Positions 18,801-27,900 of a DNA stretch of 64,000 nucleotides are shown in pieces. This DNA is from Stigmatella aurantiaca DW4/3-1. GTDB lineage: Bacteria > Myxococcota > Myxococcia > Myxococcales > Myxococcaceae. Location: the NCBI RefSeq assembly GCF_000165485.1, contig NC_014623.1, positions 9,566,893-9,630,892 on the forward strand. Reading direction: 5' to 3'. The notes under the pieces are model-generated. The model was not told the origin of the DNA, did not search any database, and saw nothing but the letters and a program-made list of their open reading frames with translations. The translations under genes and the position numbers were made by a program. The stretch's first letter is position 1, and each line of letters begins with the position of its first letter.

Positions 18801-19676
18801 CGGGAGCCGCAAGCACTTGGCCTTCAGGATGTCGGAGAGCCCCCCTTGATAGGGAAGCTGGCCGGTGAGGGCTTCGTAAACCATGGTCCCCACCGCATAC
18901 CAATCGCTCGCAGGCGTCACCGCATTGGGAGAGAGCTGCTCTGGGGCCATATACGCAGGCGTTCCGGCCACCGCGGGAGAGCCAGAGAGGCCCCGCGCCA
19001 GCGCCAGGCCGAAGTCCAGGATGACCAGACGTCCGGAAGGGGTGACCAGGACGTTGCTCGGCTTCAGGTCCCGGTGGAGCTTGCCTGCGGCGTGAATCGC
19101 GGAGACCCCTTCGACCAACTGCCGCAGCGCGCCGCGCAGCCGGTCGAGATCGCACCATGGCGTCAGCCTTGATTCAAGCGCTGGCCAAGGCGGAGCGGGG
19201 GCCAACCGGCCGGACGCGAGTGTCGCCGCGAGACCCGCGCTCTTCATGGTGCGAGTGGCCGCAAGCGCAGGCTGGGTCAAGGTCTCCGTGGGCAGGTGCC
19301 CGGCGTTCTGTCTCGGGAGCGTCCCGGCGTCCGGCGCCGCCACCTCCTGAACACCTCGCACCCAGGCCAGGAAGTTCACACCTTCCACCACCTCCATCGT
19401 CAGAAACCAGTGGCCATCCTCCGAGACCAGCTCGTGGAGCGTGACCAGGTTGGGATGGAGCAGATCCGAGAGTGAACGAAACTCGTTCTTGATGCACGCG
19501 AGCCCATCGGCATCCAGACGGCTCAACGCCTTGAGCGCCACCTTCGTGCCGCGCTCAACATCCCGCGCGAGGTAGACAACGCCCATGGCGCCCTTGCCCA
19601 AGCGCCGCTCCAGGACAAAGCGGGGCGTTCCACGGAACTCAAGAATAGGACTCAATGGCATCTTGGGAACGGGCAT
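15822..19676 (-). CDS. Large Ser/Thr kinase with AAA ATPase and helical-repeat C-terminus
   Basis: A 1,284-residue soluble protein. The kinase domain (20-335) has GKGAMGVV, Lys49, HRDLKPSN (201-208), DFG (221-223) and APE in AYMAPEQ; an extra segment of about 70 residues (105-178) sits between the two lobes. It is followed by an AAA_16-type ATPase: PLLGREEWL (346-354), Walker A GHSGMGKS (376-383) and Walker B-like LVLCLEDLQWGD. The last 600 residues are Ala/Leu-rich helical hairpins like TPR repeats. This PknB-AAA-TPR layout is common in myxobacteria and matches signal-transduction ATPases with tetratricopeptide-like sensors. Partners are unknown. The 3' end overlaps the convergent YhhN-like gene. 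Confidence 0.9.
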   Translation of the reverse strand: MPVPKMPLSPILEFRGTPRFVLERRLGKGAMGVVYLARDVERGTKVALKALSRLDADGLACIKNEFRSLSDLLHPNLVTLHELVSEDGHWFLTMEVVEGVNFLAWVRGVQEVAAPDAGTLPRQNAGHLPTETLTQPALAATRTMKSAGLAATLASGRLAPAPPWPALESRLTPWCDLDRLRGALRQLVEGVSAIHAAGKLHRDLKPSNVLVTPSGRLVILDFGLALARGLSGSPAVAGTPAYMAPEQLSPNAVTPASDWYAVGTMVYEALTGQLPYQGGLSDILKAKCLRLPPPPSSRVQGIPEELERLCLACLSVSPEQRPTGEDFLRWLDGGRNRAVPTVDELPLLGREEWLAQLHQAFEVSRQGRAVTVYVSGHSGMGKSALIHHFVGELCRSSEVLVLSGRCYERESVPYKAWDSLIDALAEHLESLPPAQTQSLLGADGHALARIFPTLRRFECLGASPETLAPEVENQAESRLRAFRALKEILCELARQRPLVLCLEDLQWGDVDSARLMASLLSSSEPPQMLLLCTFRSEEEQRSGFFQTLRAFLDSGSFDLGEQRRVELGRLAPEAGARLARALLGPRGAAMGELPAVISQEAEGSPFFIGLLARHVLAREEISETALRGLSMEGVLLEYVRQLPEDARRLLNVLSVASRPLEQNVAVAAAALASDAATTLGLLRAAHLVRTHGARARDLVEPYHDRVREAVVGALGEALLRECHQCLADALEANGADPEVLAVHLEGAGDLPRARTYVLLAAERAEATLAFDHAARLYQRALSWHGTDDTQVLHLRLANALVNAGRGAEAAPLLLAAAVGRPDAEAVDLRRRAAEQFMVSGHIDEGVEVLRGVLAWARVPYPETAFRATLTLAARFAQIQLRGTDFHERSAEALSADELLPIDICHSAGRGLALVDTLRGGAFFGTALLSALECGEPRRVALGLSHYATILALQGLAGYPRAKQMLEQAQALGQRLDDPLVLGTVGICRAAVEMCLSHWRVTVEHATAASALLRNQCTGAPFEIEAGVVFSEVSLLWMGKLHELARFVDAHIRTALERGDLFAATYARMHTWYTPLAADDVTHASEAMRDSIGRWSHRGFHVMHFWALYGETQYALYAGDTAGAWERLNRTWPDMVQSNILRIQFHRIPMTLLRGSAAIAAASARPTGERKALLASAEKEAVRLDKERTGVASASASLLRACLLAAQGQSHRALEPLDAAVRGFVAADMMLHAACARRRMGQLMGGSGGRALIEAADATLRGQSIRNPARWTALYTPGFSESGAA

Positions 19677-19939
19677 GGATCGACATCCATGCTATCCGGC
19701 CTCATCACTTCAGGTCATGATGGGGCAACATTCACCCGGGCAACGCCAAATACTGAGCAGTTCAAAGCAAGCAGGCGGTGGGTGTAGGGGCATTGACCAT
19801 GCCCCGGGGGGCAGGTTGACAACAGAGTCCGTTCGAGCGCTCGCCAGGCAGCAAGGCTTCCAGTCAGGGAGGATAATCCCACCGTGCTTCTCGCCCGGAG
19901 GGTCTTAACGTGTGAGGGAGTACCCGGAGGCCAAACGCC

Positions 19940-20326
19940 ATGCACTACTCTCGGGAGATCCCTCGTGAAGGCTGGGCCGACTACTTGGCCCTGCTGAGCA
20001 GCCTCGCGCGCGCCCGCCGGGTCCGAATCGATGCGGGCAACACGGAATTCGACGAGCAACCCCTCTCCCAGAGCCTGCCCTTGGTGAGCATCGGCTTTGC
20101 CGAGGAGGACAACGCACAGGGTTTCATTATTGTGACGGTGGGACGCCCCGGAGAAGAAATCACCCACCGCATCCTCAACCCCGCGTGCATTCGCGCCGAT
20201 GAGAACGAGAGCGGGGACCTGGAGTGCCTCGCGTTTCAGGATGCGGAGCAGACCCGGACGCTCCTCTTCTTCGAGCCCTCCGAGGTCTTCCTGGAGTGTG
20301 TCGGTTCTCCGGCGGACGCCTCGTAG
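19940..20326 (+). CDS. DUF5335 family protein
   Basis: A 128-residue acidic soluble protein. The N-terminus REIPREGWADYLALLSSLARAR, the central PLVSIGFAEEDNAQGFIIVTVG and the ITHRILNPACIRADEN stretch are the pattern of the DUF5335 family. The function of this family is not known. The gene is alone between the upstream part of a minus-strand kinase gene and the 3' end of another, and it ends 50 bases before the convergent kinase stop. Confidence 0.65.
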   Translation: MHYSREIPREGWADYLALLSSLARARRVRIDAGNTEFDEQPLSQSLPLVSIGFAEEDNAQGFIIVTVGRPGEEITHRILNPACIRADENESGDLECLAFQDAEQTRTLLFFEPSEVFLECVGSPADAS

Positions 20327-20352
20327 AAAGCGCCGGGGAAAGCATCGCCTCC

Positions 20353-20384
20353 AGCGCTGAGAATCCTCGGCACATCTCAGCGCT
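20353..20384. terminator. Stem-loop between convergent genes
   Basis: A perfect 10-bp inverted repeat, AGCGCTGAGA (20353-20362) and TCTCAGCGCT (20375-20384), with a 12-base loop. It lies between the DUF5335 stop and the kinase stop and overlaps the last codons of the kinase. There is no T run on either side, so termination is only a possibility. Confidence 0.35.
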
Positions 20385-22524
20385 TCGCCAGGAACTTCCG
20401 CTCCCACTCATCCAATTGGATGGAGACGGCCATGCGCTCACCGGCCGTCGAGGCGTTTGCAGCCTGCTGTTTCAACTCTGCCAATGGGCCCTGGGCCTGA
20501 GCCGCAACCGCCTGGCCTTTGGCCTCGTGCAGCCAGGCCTCGTTCCGGGCGACCCGCTGAAGGAGCACCTGACGGTCGATGCGGCTTCTTGGATGGGCGG
20601 AGGACTCAGGAGCCTCTGCCACAGCGGCAGCGGGTGCCTCAGAAGGCGAGGTGACCGGTGCAGGCTGTGCCGCAGCCCGGGGAGGAGGGGCTTCTGTCAT
20701 GGCGGGTAACACCAAGGGACCATGCTCCCGATCGTAACGCGCCTTCAGCGCATCCACGGACTGAGTCACTTCCATTCGCTCTCTGGCAGTCTGGACAGTC
20801 TTCGCCGCATGCCGCAAACGTGAGATTTCACCCAGGAGCGCATTGGAGATTCTCTCGTCGCCGTCATCGACCTGGACACGGGCCTCCAAGCAGTTAATTC
20901 GCGCCAGGAGAATCTCCACTTGCTGCGTCCGGCGATCGAACCCGTTGGCCCTGCATGCCGCAAGTCCCGCCCGCTGCGGCGGGGGCGGGGCCTGAATGAC
21001 CGCCTCCACGGGACGAACCTGAGGAGGCGAAATGACAGTGGGGGCCGGTCCTGCTTCCGTGGCCTTGAGAGAAGCAGAGCCACTCGGATTGCTCCCTCCA
21101 CTCGGCGGACCCGGGGCCACGGATGCAGTCATGCTGGGCGGAGGTTCCGCCTGCTCGGAAGTAGGCCTCTTGCGAGAGAGAGGCTTGAGCCGTCTCTTGG
21201 GCCGCTGCGAGGGAGTTTCAGAATCCAGCACCTCCTGCAGTTCAACTTCTTCCCAATCCTCCTCCGTGGCATCGGACGCGGCCTGAGCTCCTGCCGGCTC
21301 TTCCCCTGACGCTTTCTGAGGCGCAGCTTGGGTATCCGGGGCGCCGGCAGCCGCTGGTTCCTGCTGCCCCGAAGCGCCTTGGCTCAGAACATGGAAGGCC
21401 CCTCCCGCCACGACGAGCCCCAGGGCCGTCAGCCCTCCTCCGAGGAACCACCGGCCCTTCCCGGGCTTCGAAGCTTTGGCGCTGGCCGTCTCGCTCAGCC
21501 TCGCCGTGATAGCCCCCGTCGGCGGTGAATCGGCAGGCTGCACAGTCTTGGCCTCTCGCGGAGGAGCGGTGCGCCTTCCACGGCCCGGCAAGACGCCATT
21601 GAGTTCTTGCCGCACCGCTTCCGCGGTCTGAAATCGCTCAGCCGGGCTCTTGGCCAACAGCCGCAACACCATCCGTTCGAGCTCCGGAGGAATTCCGGCC
21701 ACCAGGCTAGAAGGCGAGACGGGCGCCTCTTCTACTTGTGCGAAGAGCACGCTCATCTGCTCCCCCGAGAATGGGCGCGCGCCTGTCAACATCTGAAAAG
21801 CAATCACTCCCACGGCATAGAGGTCGGCGGTGGCCTCGACCTTGTTTCCCCGGATCTGTTCAGGCGCCATGTACTCTGGCGTCCCGAGCAACATCCCCTG
21901 CATCGTCATGGGACTTGCCGCTCCAGACGCGGCCACCTTCGCAATTCCAAAATCGAGGATCTTGACGGCCCGGGCGCCCTCGGAGCCCTCTACCAGGAAG
22001 ATGTTGCCTGGCTTCAAGTCTCGGTGAATGACCCCCGCGCGGTGCGCGGCGCCCAAGGCAGACAGAACCTCGTCCAAGATGGACACGGTCTCATCCGCGG
22101 CCACCCTCCCTCTGCGCTTGATGAACTGATCGAGCGAGAGCCCTTGGAGCAACTCCATCACCACATACGGCCGTCCATCGGGAAGCTGCCCAAATCCAAA
22201 GATATCGATGATGCCGCGATGCTGGATGGCATTGACCACACGGGCTTCCACCAATAGGCGCTGGACCAACTCCTGGGCATTGGCAAACTCCGCCTTCAAC
22301 ACCTTAATGGCCACCTGCTTGCCAATGAGCGGCTGGATGGCCCGGTAGACGATCCCCATCCCCCCTGCGCCGATGCGCTCCTGAATGATGTAGTCGCTGA
22401 CTTGTGCGTCTATCAGTGGGTCTACCTGGGACTGAGAAGCCCGCACGGACTCCAGCGCGCTCCCATCCCACGGACAAAACACCGTCCCCTTGGGAAGCTG
22501 CTTGCGACAGGATGGACACCTCAT
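20377..22524 (-). CDS. Ser/Thr protein kinase with N-terminal zinc-ribbon-like motif
   Basis: A 715-residue kinase. The N-terminus MRCPSC...FCPWDG keeps three of the four ligands of a zinc ribbon. The kinase domain (44-305) has IGAGGMGIV, Lys74, HRDLKPGN (167-174), DFG (191-193) and APE in EYMAPEQ. A transmembrane helix follows (359-380), then a Glu/Pro-rich stalk and a long helical region with repeated NCLEARV / NEAWLHEAK-type segments, ending DEWERKFLAKR. The C-terminal part would be periplasmic. The start was set at MRCPSC because related myxobacterial kinases begin with this motif; TTG and ATG starts up to 22641 are open in frame. Confidence 0.88.
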   Translation of the reverse strand: MRCPSCRKQLPKGTVFCPWDGSALESVRASQSQVDPLIDAQVSDYIIQERIGAGGMGIVYRAIQPLIGKQVAIKVLKAEFANAQELVQRLLVEARVVNAIQHRGIIDIFGFGQLPDGRPYVVMELLQGLSLDQFIKRRGRVAADETVSILDEVLSALGAAHRAGVIHRDLKPGNIFLVEGSEGARAVKILDFGIAKVAASGAASPMTMQGMLLGTPEYMAPEQIRGNKVEATADLYAVGVIAFQMLTGARPFSGEQMSVLFAQVEEAPVSPSSLVAGIPPELERMVLRLLAKSPAERFQTAEAVRQELNGVLPGRGRRTAPPREAKTVQPADSPPTGAITARLSETASAKASKPGKGRWFLGGGLTALGLVVAGGAFHVLSQGASGQQEPAAAGAPDTQAAPQKASGEEPAGAQAASDATEEDWEEVELQEVLDSETPSQRPKRRLKPLSRKRPTSEQAEPPPSMTASVAPGPPSGGSNPSGSASLKATEAGPAPTVISPPQVRPVEAVIQAPPPPQRAGLAACRANGFDRRTQQVEILLARINCLEARVQVDDGDERISNALLGEISRLRHAAKTVQTARERMEVTQSVDALKARYDREHGPLVLPAMTEAPPPRAAAQPAPVTSPSEAPAAAVAEAPESSAHPRSRIDRQVLLQRVARNEAWLHEAKGQAVAAQAQGPLAELKQQAANASTAGERMAVSIQLDEWERKFLAKR

Positions 22525-22950
22525 GGTGCCCTGCGGTGCGGCGGTCTCCAAGAACGGCCCCTCCCCGGTTATGTCTGTTCCTGATGCGCCCCTTGCACCC
22601 AGGCCCGGTGGATACCAGCACATTCCTTCTCTTCTTGCCAATCTCCTCCCTGCTCACGGAGCGCCGCTGGCCACCAATCCCTTGGAAAAGCGAGGTAACC
22701 CGGGGTGACAACCGTTCAGGGAGTACGACCTTCGATGCCCCCACTCTGATTACCGAAGCACGCGGCCTGCTCGCCGGAAGCGGACTTGGAGCTGCGGTAC
22801 GCCGACGCGACCCGGTTGGAGTTGTTGCCAGTCGTCTCCTCGATGTGGCGCCGCCGAGAGCACCGTCAATGGATACCGGCGCCCCTCCGTGACCAGACCA
22901 CGCTTGAGGCCGCCAGCCCCGAAGTGCGCGCATAGCGACTGCCGAACCAT
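22525..22950 (-). other. Gene-poor stretch with a possible DDE transposase scrap
   Basis: No intact gene is supported. On the minus strand (22750-22950) a short frame reads GLKRGLVTEGRRYPLTVL followed by SAAPHRGDDW, which resembles the K-R-x-L-V-x(5)-PL-x-V plus ANRHD segment around the first catalytic Asp of IS5-type transposases. The match is short and the frame breaks at once, so only a decayed fragment is proposed. Confidence 0.3.
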
Positions 22951-23870
22951 TCAGATGCCGTCCGCCTTCTTCGCAGATTGCGTCGCTCCGAACGAGGGCG
23001 TCTGAAGGCCGCGTCGGTGCGCGCGCAGCGTATCGGTCAGGAAGGTCAGAACACCGCGCCGTTGGAGCTTGAGCGTGGTGACCGCCGTGAGGATGCGTTC
23101 CACGAAGCGACTCCCCTGGGGGCTTTGCGTCCCAAAGGAAGTCTTCCGGTACATGACAGCGTGACGCAGGCACCTCTCGCCGAAATTGTGGGTTGGCTCC
23201 AATCCCAGCACGTCGACAAACGTCCACAGGCACTTCTCCCACTGGAGAATTTCCCGGGCCATCCCGGCTGTCTTCTTCTTCGAATGTATTGCCGCACGGC
23301 GCAGAAGTCGTCCCACCTCGCGTTCCACTTCGGGCATTCTCTTCTCGAAGTCCTGACGAGTCAGGGTTCCATCGCGCACACGATGGTATTAGTTGAAGAA
23401 GAGGTTTCTCTGGTGCATCAATTTCTTGCCCAGGCGGCCTCCCTTACCGCCTCGAAGTCACGGGTGAGGTGGGCCCAGCACACTTGCCGCAGGCCCGCGT
23501 CATACCACTGGTAGCCACTCCATCTGCCGGTAACGATGCAGCCTGTGAAGGCCTCTCCCAGCAGGCGACCCGCGCGGTAGCCACCATCCACAGCCAAGCG
23601 CGCTTGCCCCGACCGTCCTCACGTCCCTCCACCCACCCGGTTTCATCCGCATGGACTGTATCGGCTGCCAGCACGTACTGAGAGGCCTGCACTACCGCTG
23701 GCGCAACCGACAGAGGCGGCACCTCCACCACCTGATGGCGCTGCGGTTCGGCGTCCCGTCCCACCAGCCCTCGCCGACAGCTTTTGCACTGCTCGCAGAA
23801 CAACTCCACCAGCGCGGATCCCGAACTGCACATCACGGTGAAGGTCGGCATCAAGAGAGCCCGGCACCTG
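22951..23870 (-). pseudogene. Inactivated IS66-family transposase
   Basis: Three reading frames on the minus strand read through one IS66 transposase. The 5' part (23854 down to about 23560) has a zinc-finger scrap CEQCKSC, RHQVVEVPPL and the catalytic region HADETGWVEG...KRAWLWMVAT. The middle part, in another frame, reads GEAFTGCIVTGRWSGYQWYD then QVCWAHLTRDFEA down to a stop at 23418. The last part returns to a third segment with GKKLMHQRNLFFN, an in-frame TAA at 23389-23391 and then YHRVRDGTLTR and the family C-terminus EPTHNFGERCLRHAVMYRK, FGTQSPQGSRFVERIL. At least two frameshifts, one nonsense codon and a deletion between the zinc finger and the HADETGW block make it dead. Terminal inverted repeats and tnpB/tnpA partners were not found. 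Confidence 0.8.
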
Positions 23871-23985
23871 GCATGCCGCGAGCATCCGCGGCTTCACATC
23901 ATCCACATCTCGGAAGAGGCTTGACTCGAACGCGCGCTGAAGGACGGCGCATGTCCGTCAGCGGGCGCGGCCATCTCCCGGGACA

Positions 23986-24924
23986 TCACATCAACACATA
24001 GGACTGGGGTTGCAACGGCTCGGGCGTGGGTTCTCCCAGCGCTTCGAGGAGTCCCCGCTCCGCCGTCCGGGCGATGGCGAGCAGGGGAAGCCCATTGGGC
24101 ACCTGGCCAAAGGGGTTCTCCAGCTCATCTCCCAGCGCATCCAGCCCGAAGAAGGTATAGGCCAGGATGGCGGACAGCACCGGCGCCAGCCAGCCGAGCA
24201 TCTCCGCCAAGCCGAAAGGCAATATCAGACAGAACAGGTAGGCGGTGCGGTGCAGCAGCACGGTGTAGGCGAAGGGCAAGGGGGTGAAGCGGATGCGCTC
24301 GCAGGCCGCCAGCACCGCGGTCAGGGCGCCCACCCGTTCGCTCAAGGTCTGCCAAGGAATGTCGGCGAGACGGCCCGTGCGCCGCAGGGCCGCGAGTTCA
24401 TTCGCCATCTCGCGCAGCAGCGCATCCGGGGGGTTGATGCTGGCCTGGACGCGCCCGGCCTCTTCTGGCGAGAGGAAGTGGGTGAGGTTCTCGCGCGCAT
24501 CGTGACCGCGCAGGTACCCGGCAAAGGCATAGGCAAAGGCAATGCCGCGATAGACGAGCCGCCGCGCCTCCTGGCGTCCCTGGGACGGGACACCAGGCAC
24601 CGCGCCATCATCGAGCAAGGCCACCGTCTCCCGGGCCAGGGAGCGCAGCTCGATGATAAGGGCCCCCCAGTGCTTGCGGGCCTCCCACCAACGGTCGTAG
24701 CTGGCATTGTTGCGAAAGCCGAGGAAGATCGAGAGCGCAAGCCCCAGCAGGGACATCGGCACCGCCGTGCTGGGGGGAAGGTGGATGCCCAGATTCCTCG
24801 GTCCCCAGACCGCGAGACAGGACAGTCCAGCCACTCCCAACACCTGCGGCAGGACCCGGGGAAGCACCGTGCCTCGAAGGATGTAGAGCAACTGCCATGC
24901 GGTAGGACGAGAACGGACGATCAT
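23986..24924 (-). CDS. Bestrophin-like (UPF0187) membrane channel protein
   Basis: A 312-residue membrane protein starting MIVRSRPTAWQLLYILRG, the standard start of prokaryotic bestrophins. It has the family motifs FLGFRNNASYDRWWEARKHWG after the second helix, and PLPFAYTVLLHRTAYLF plus FGLDALGDELENPFG toward the C-terminus. Bacterial bestrophins are pentameric ion channels in the inner membrane. A TTG 12 bases upstream is also open but the ATG fits the family. It is downstream of the Top3-RecQ gene on the same strand with a gap of 66 bases. Confidence 0.9.
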   Translation of the reverse strand: MIVRSRPTAWQLLYILRGTVLPRVLPQVLGVAGLSCLAVWGPRNLGIHLPPSTAVPMSLLGLALSIFLGFRNNASYDRWWEARKHWGALIIELRSLARETVALLDDGAVPGVPSQGRQEARRLVYRGIAFAYAFAGYLRGHDARENLTHFLSPEEAGRVQASINPPDALLREMANELAALRRTGRLADIPWQTLSERVGALTAVLAACERIRFTPLPFAYTVLLHRTAYLFCLILPFGLAEMLGWLAPVLSAILAYTFFGLDALGDELENPFGQVPNGLPLLAIARTAERGLLEALGEPTPEPLQPQSYVLM

Positions 24925-24990
24925 GGTGTGACCCAATGCGTGGCTTCAGCGGCGGCCATCCTGACACCGGACGGGCGGCAGCGTGGGGAA

Positions 24991-27900
24991 TTACCGGCCC
25001 ACGAGCGCCAGGAGTTGCGCGCCGTAGCGCTCGACCAGCTTCGGCCCCACGCCCTGAATGGCCATGAGCGCCTCCCGGTCCTCGGGCCTCGCGGCGGCGA
25101 TGGCCCCGAGCACCCGGTCCGTGAGGATGCGGAAGGCAGGGACCCGCCGCTTGCGCGCTTCGGCCAGCCGCCACGCCTTGAGCGCCTCCACCAGCGCCGG
25201 CGAAGGCTTCGGGAGTGGCATCGGCTGCCGCCTTCCGCCCCGCCGCACGCCAATGTCTTGCTCCTCGTCCCAGTCCTCCTCGGTGGCGGGGGGCGCGTCC
25301 ATCCCCTCCCACTCCCGGACGACGGAGAGCGCCTTCGAGGACCGTCCCGTCACGGCCCCCGCCCGCTCCCGGGTGCCGCCCCAGGGGACGGCCACCGGCC
25401 GCTGACGGCCTTCGGATGCACTGCCCGCCGAGTGGCCCACCGGCGGCCCCCGCGTGCCCGCGCGACGGGGTTTCTCCAGGCGCGCGCCGGCAGCCTTCCC
25501 CCGGGTGGCCCGCCGCTTCTTCGCGGATTTCGCCTCGAGCGGCATCGGCAGCATGACCAGGTCGGGTTCGATGACACGCGTGCGCTGGCCCTCCGGCGTG
25601 AGCGTCAGCCGTTGGAACGAGATGCTCTGTCCATCCTTCTCGAAGGAGTCCTCGCTCAGCCGGGTCAGCCCCGCGCGCACCATGCCGCCAATCAGGCGCT
25701 CGAACTCGCGGCGCGGCAGCGCCTCCCCGAAGAGTTCGCGGTGCAGGCGGCCCGTGGCCTGCCCATCCCGCTCGTGCAGCGCATCCAGGATGCGGCCCAG
25801 GGCCTGCAACTCGCGCTCCCCCGGCTCGGCGAAGCGCAAGGTGACACACGTCTCGGGCGCGCACACGTCACACAGCCCGCACGGCTTGCCCGAGTCCTGC
25901 ACGTCGCCGAAGTGGCTCACCAAGTGCCGCATCCGGCACCCCGAGGCCTCCGCGTAACGCCCCATCTGCTCCAGGTGGAGCATCTTGCGCTCACGCTGTG
26001 CCGTGTAAGGCGCGGGCCACTCCGGCCGTCCCCGGCGCACGTTCTCGTCCGGAGTCATCTCCAGCCCGCCGTGAATCCAGAGCTGCTCGAGGGCCTTGTC
26101 GAACACCTCGGGGTCCATGCGCACACGGGCCTGGAGGGCCTCCTTGGGCTCCAACCCGGCACCGGCCGCATGGAACAGCTTCGCCAGCATGGACGGCTCC
26201 GGGTAGTCCCGCTGGTGGAAGAACTCGTGCGTGCGCCGGTCCACGTACGAGTGCAGCAGCACCGCGCGAGAGGGTTTCCCATCCCGGCCCGCACGCCCCA
26301 GCTCCTGGTAATAGCCTTCCAGGCTCGCCGGCAGCGCCGCATGCACCACGGTGCGGACATCCGCCTTGTCGATGCCCATCCCAAAGGCAGTCGTGGCGAC
26401 AATAACTTCCAGCCGCCCTGACAGGAATGCCGACTGGACCCGGTCCCGGTCGGCCGGGGTCATCCCCGCGTGATACACGGCCGTAGGAACTTCCTCCGCC
26501 AGCCGCTCCGCGAGCTGCTCGGCGTGTTTGCGCGTGGAGGCGTAGACGATGGCAGGGCGGTTTTCAGGCTCGGCCAGCACGTCGCGGATGGCGTCGCCCC
26601 GCTGGCCAGGGTTCAGCTCGCGCACCTCGATGGCGATGTTGGTGCGGCGAAAGCCGTGGATGAAGGTGCGCGACGCCCCGCCCCGTGAGCCTCTCAGCCC
26701 CAGTTGCTGGACGATGTCACGCTGCACATCCGGCGTCGCCGTGGCGGTGAGCGCGACGACCGGCGAGGGACGCAGCAGGGGCAACCGCGCGCCCAGCAGC
26801 CGGTAGTCCGGCCGGAAGTCATGTCCCCACTGGGAGATGCAGTGCGCTTCGTCGATGGCGATGAGCGCGGGCGGGCGCCGCGCCAGCAACTCCACGAAGC
26901 CAGGCACTCCCAGGCGCTCGGGCGCGATGAAGAGAAAATCCAGCCGCCCTTCCAGGTAGTCCGTGCACACCTGGCGCGAGGCGGCCCGGTCCCGCCCCGA
27001 GTGGATGCGCTCCGCCGCGAACCCGAGCGACTGGAGCCGCGTCACCTGATCCTCCATCAAGGCGATGAGGGGGCTGACCACCAGCGTCGTCCCCGCCCGC
27101 GCCAGTCCTGGAAGCTGATAACAGAGCGACTTGCCCGCCCCCGTCGGCATCACCAGCAGCAGGTCCTCCCCCGCCGTGGCCGCCTTGCACACCTCTTCCT
27201 GGTACGGCCGGAAGTCCTCGAAGCCAAAGGCCTCCTTGAGGAGCTTCCGCAGCTCACCCGGGGGCGTGGGGGCGCGCGGGGTGCGTTCCACGCTGCGCTT
27301 CGAGGCCCCCTGCGGAGCCTCCACGCGCACACGCATGGCGGCGGGGCTGCTGGGGCTTGGGCTCGCCGGCCGGGGCGCTGAAAGCGGAGCCCTCGCGGCC
27401 ACGGACACGGCCGGGACGCTGGCCGGGGGCGCCCCGGAAGCAGGTGCCCCGCTCGGTGGGGGGGGCCTCGGGCCCTCTGCCCGGGGGGGCATGGGCTGCG
27501 CGGGCATCTTGCCCACCACCTCGATGACATAGGCCTCGATGCCCCGCAGGAAGGCTTGCAGGTCTCCCTGGCCTCGCTCGATGCGCTGGAGCCACGCCTC
27601 CCACTGCCCCGTCATCGCCGGCGTCTTCACGTCCGGGTGCACCACCTGGATCAGCCGGATGCCCTTCTCCGTGACCTCCAGGGATTTGCCCCGGCGTTGG
27701 AGGTACTCCCGCTCCAGCAGCACCTCGATGATGGCCGCGCGCGTGGCCGGGGTGCCCAGGCCTGTCTCCTTCATCGCGTCCGCCAGCTCCTTCTCGTCCA
27801 GCGTCCGCCCGGCGGTCTCCATCGCGGTGAGCAGCGACGCATCCGTGAGGCGCGGCGGCGGACGGGTGCGCTTCTTCACCGCCTCCACGTCCTCCACGCG

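Noticed and set aside
19715-20407. 230-residue minus-strand frame
   Set aside because: Antisense to the DUF5335 gene and without any domain or ribosome site.
24010-26421. 803-residue plus-strand frame
   Set aside because: Antisense to the bestrophin and RecQ coding regions, which have complete motifs.
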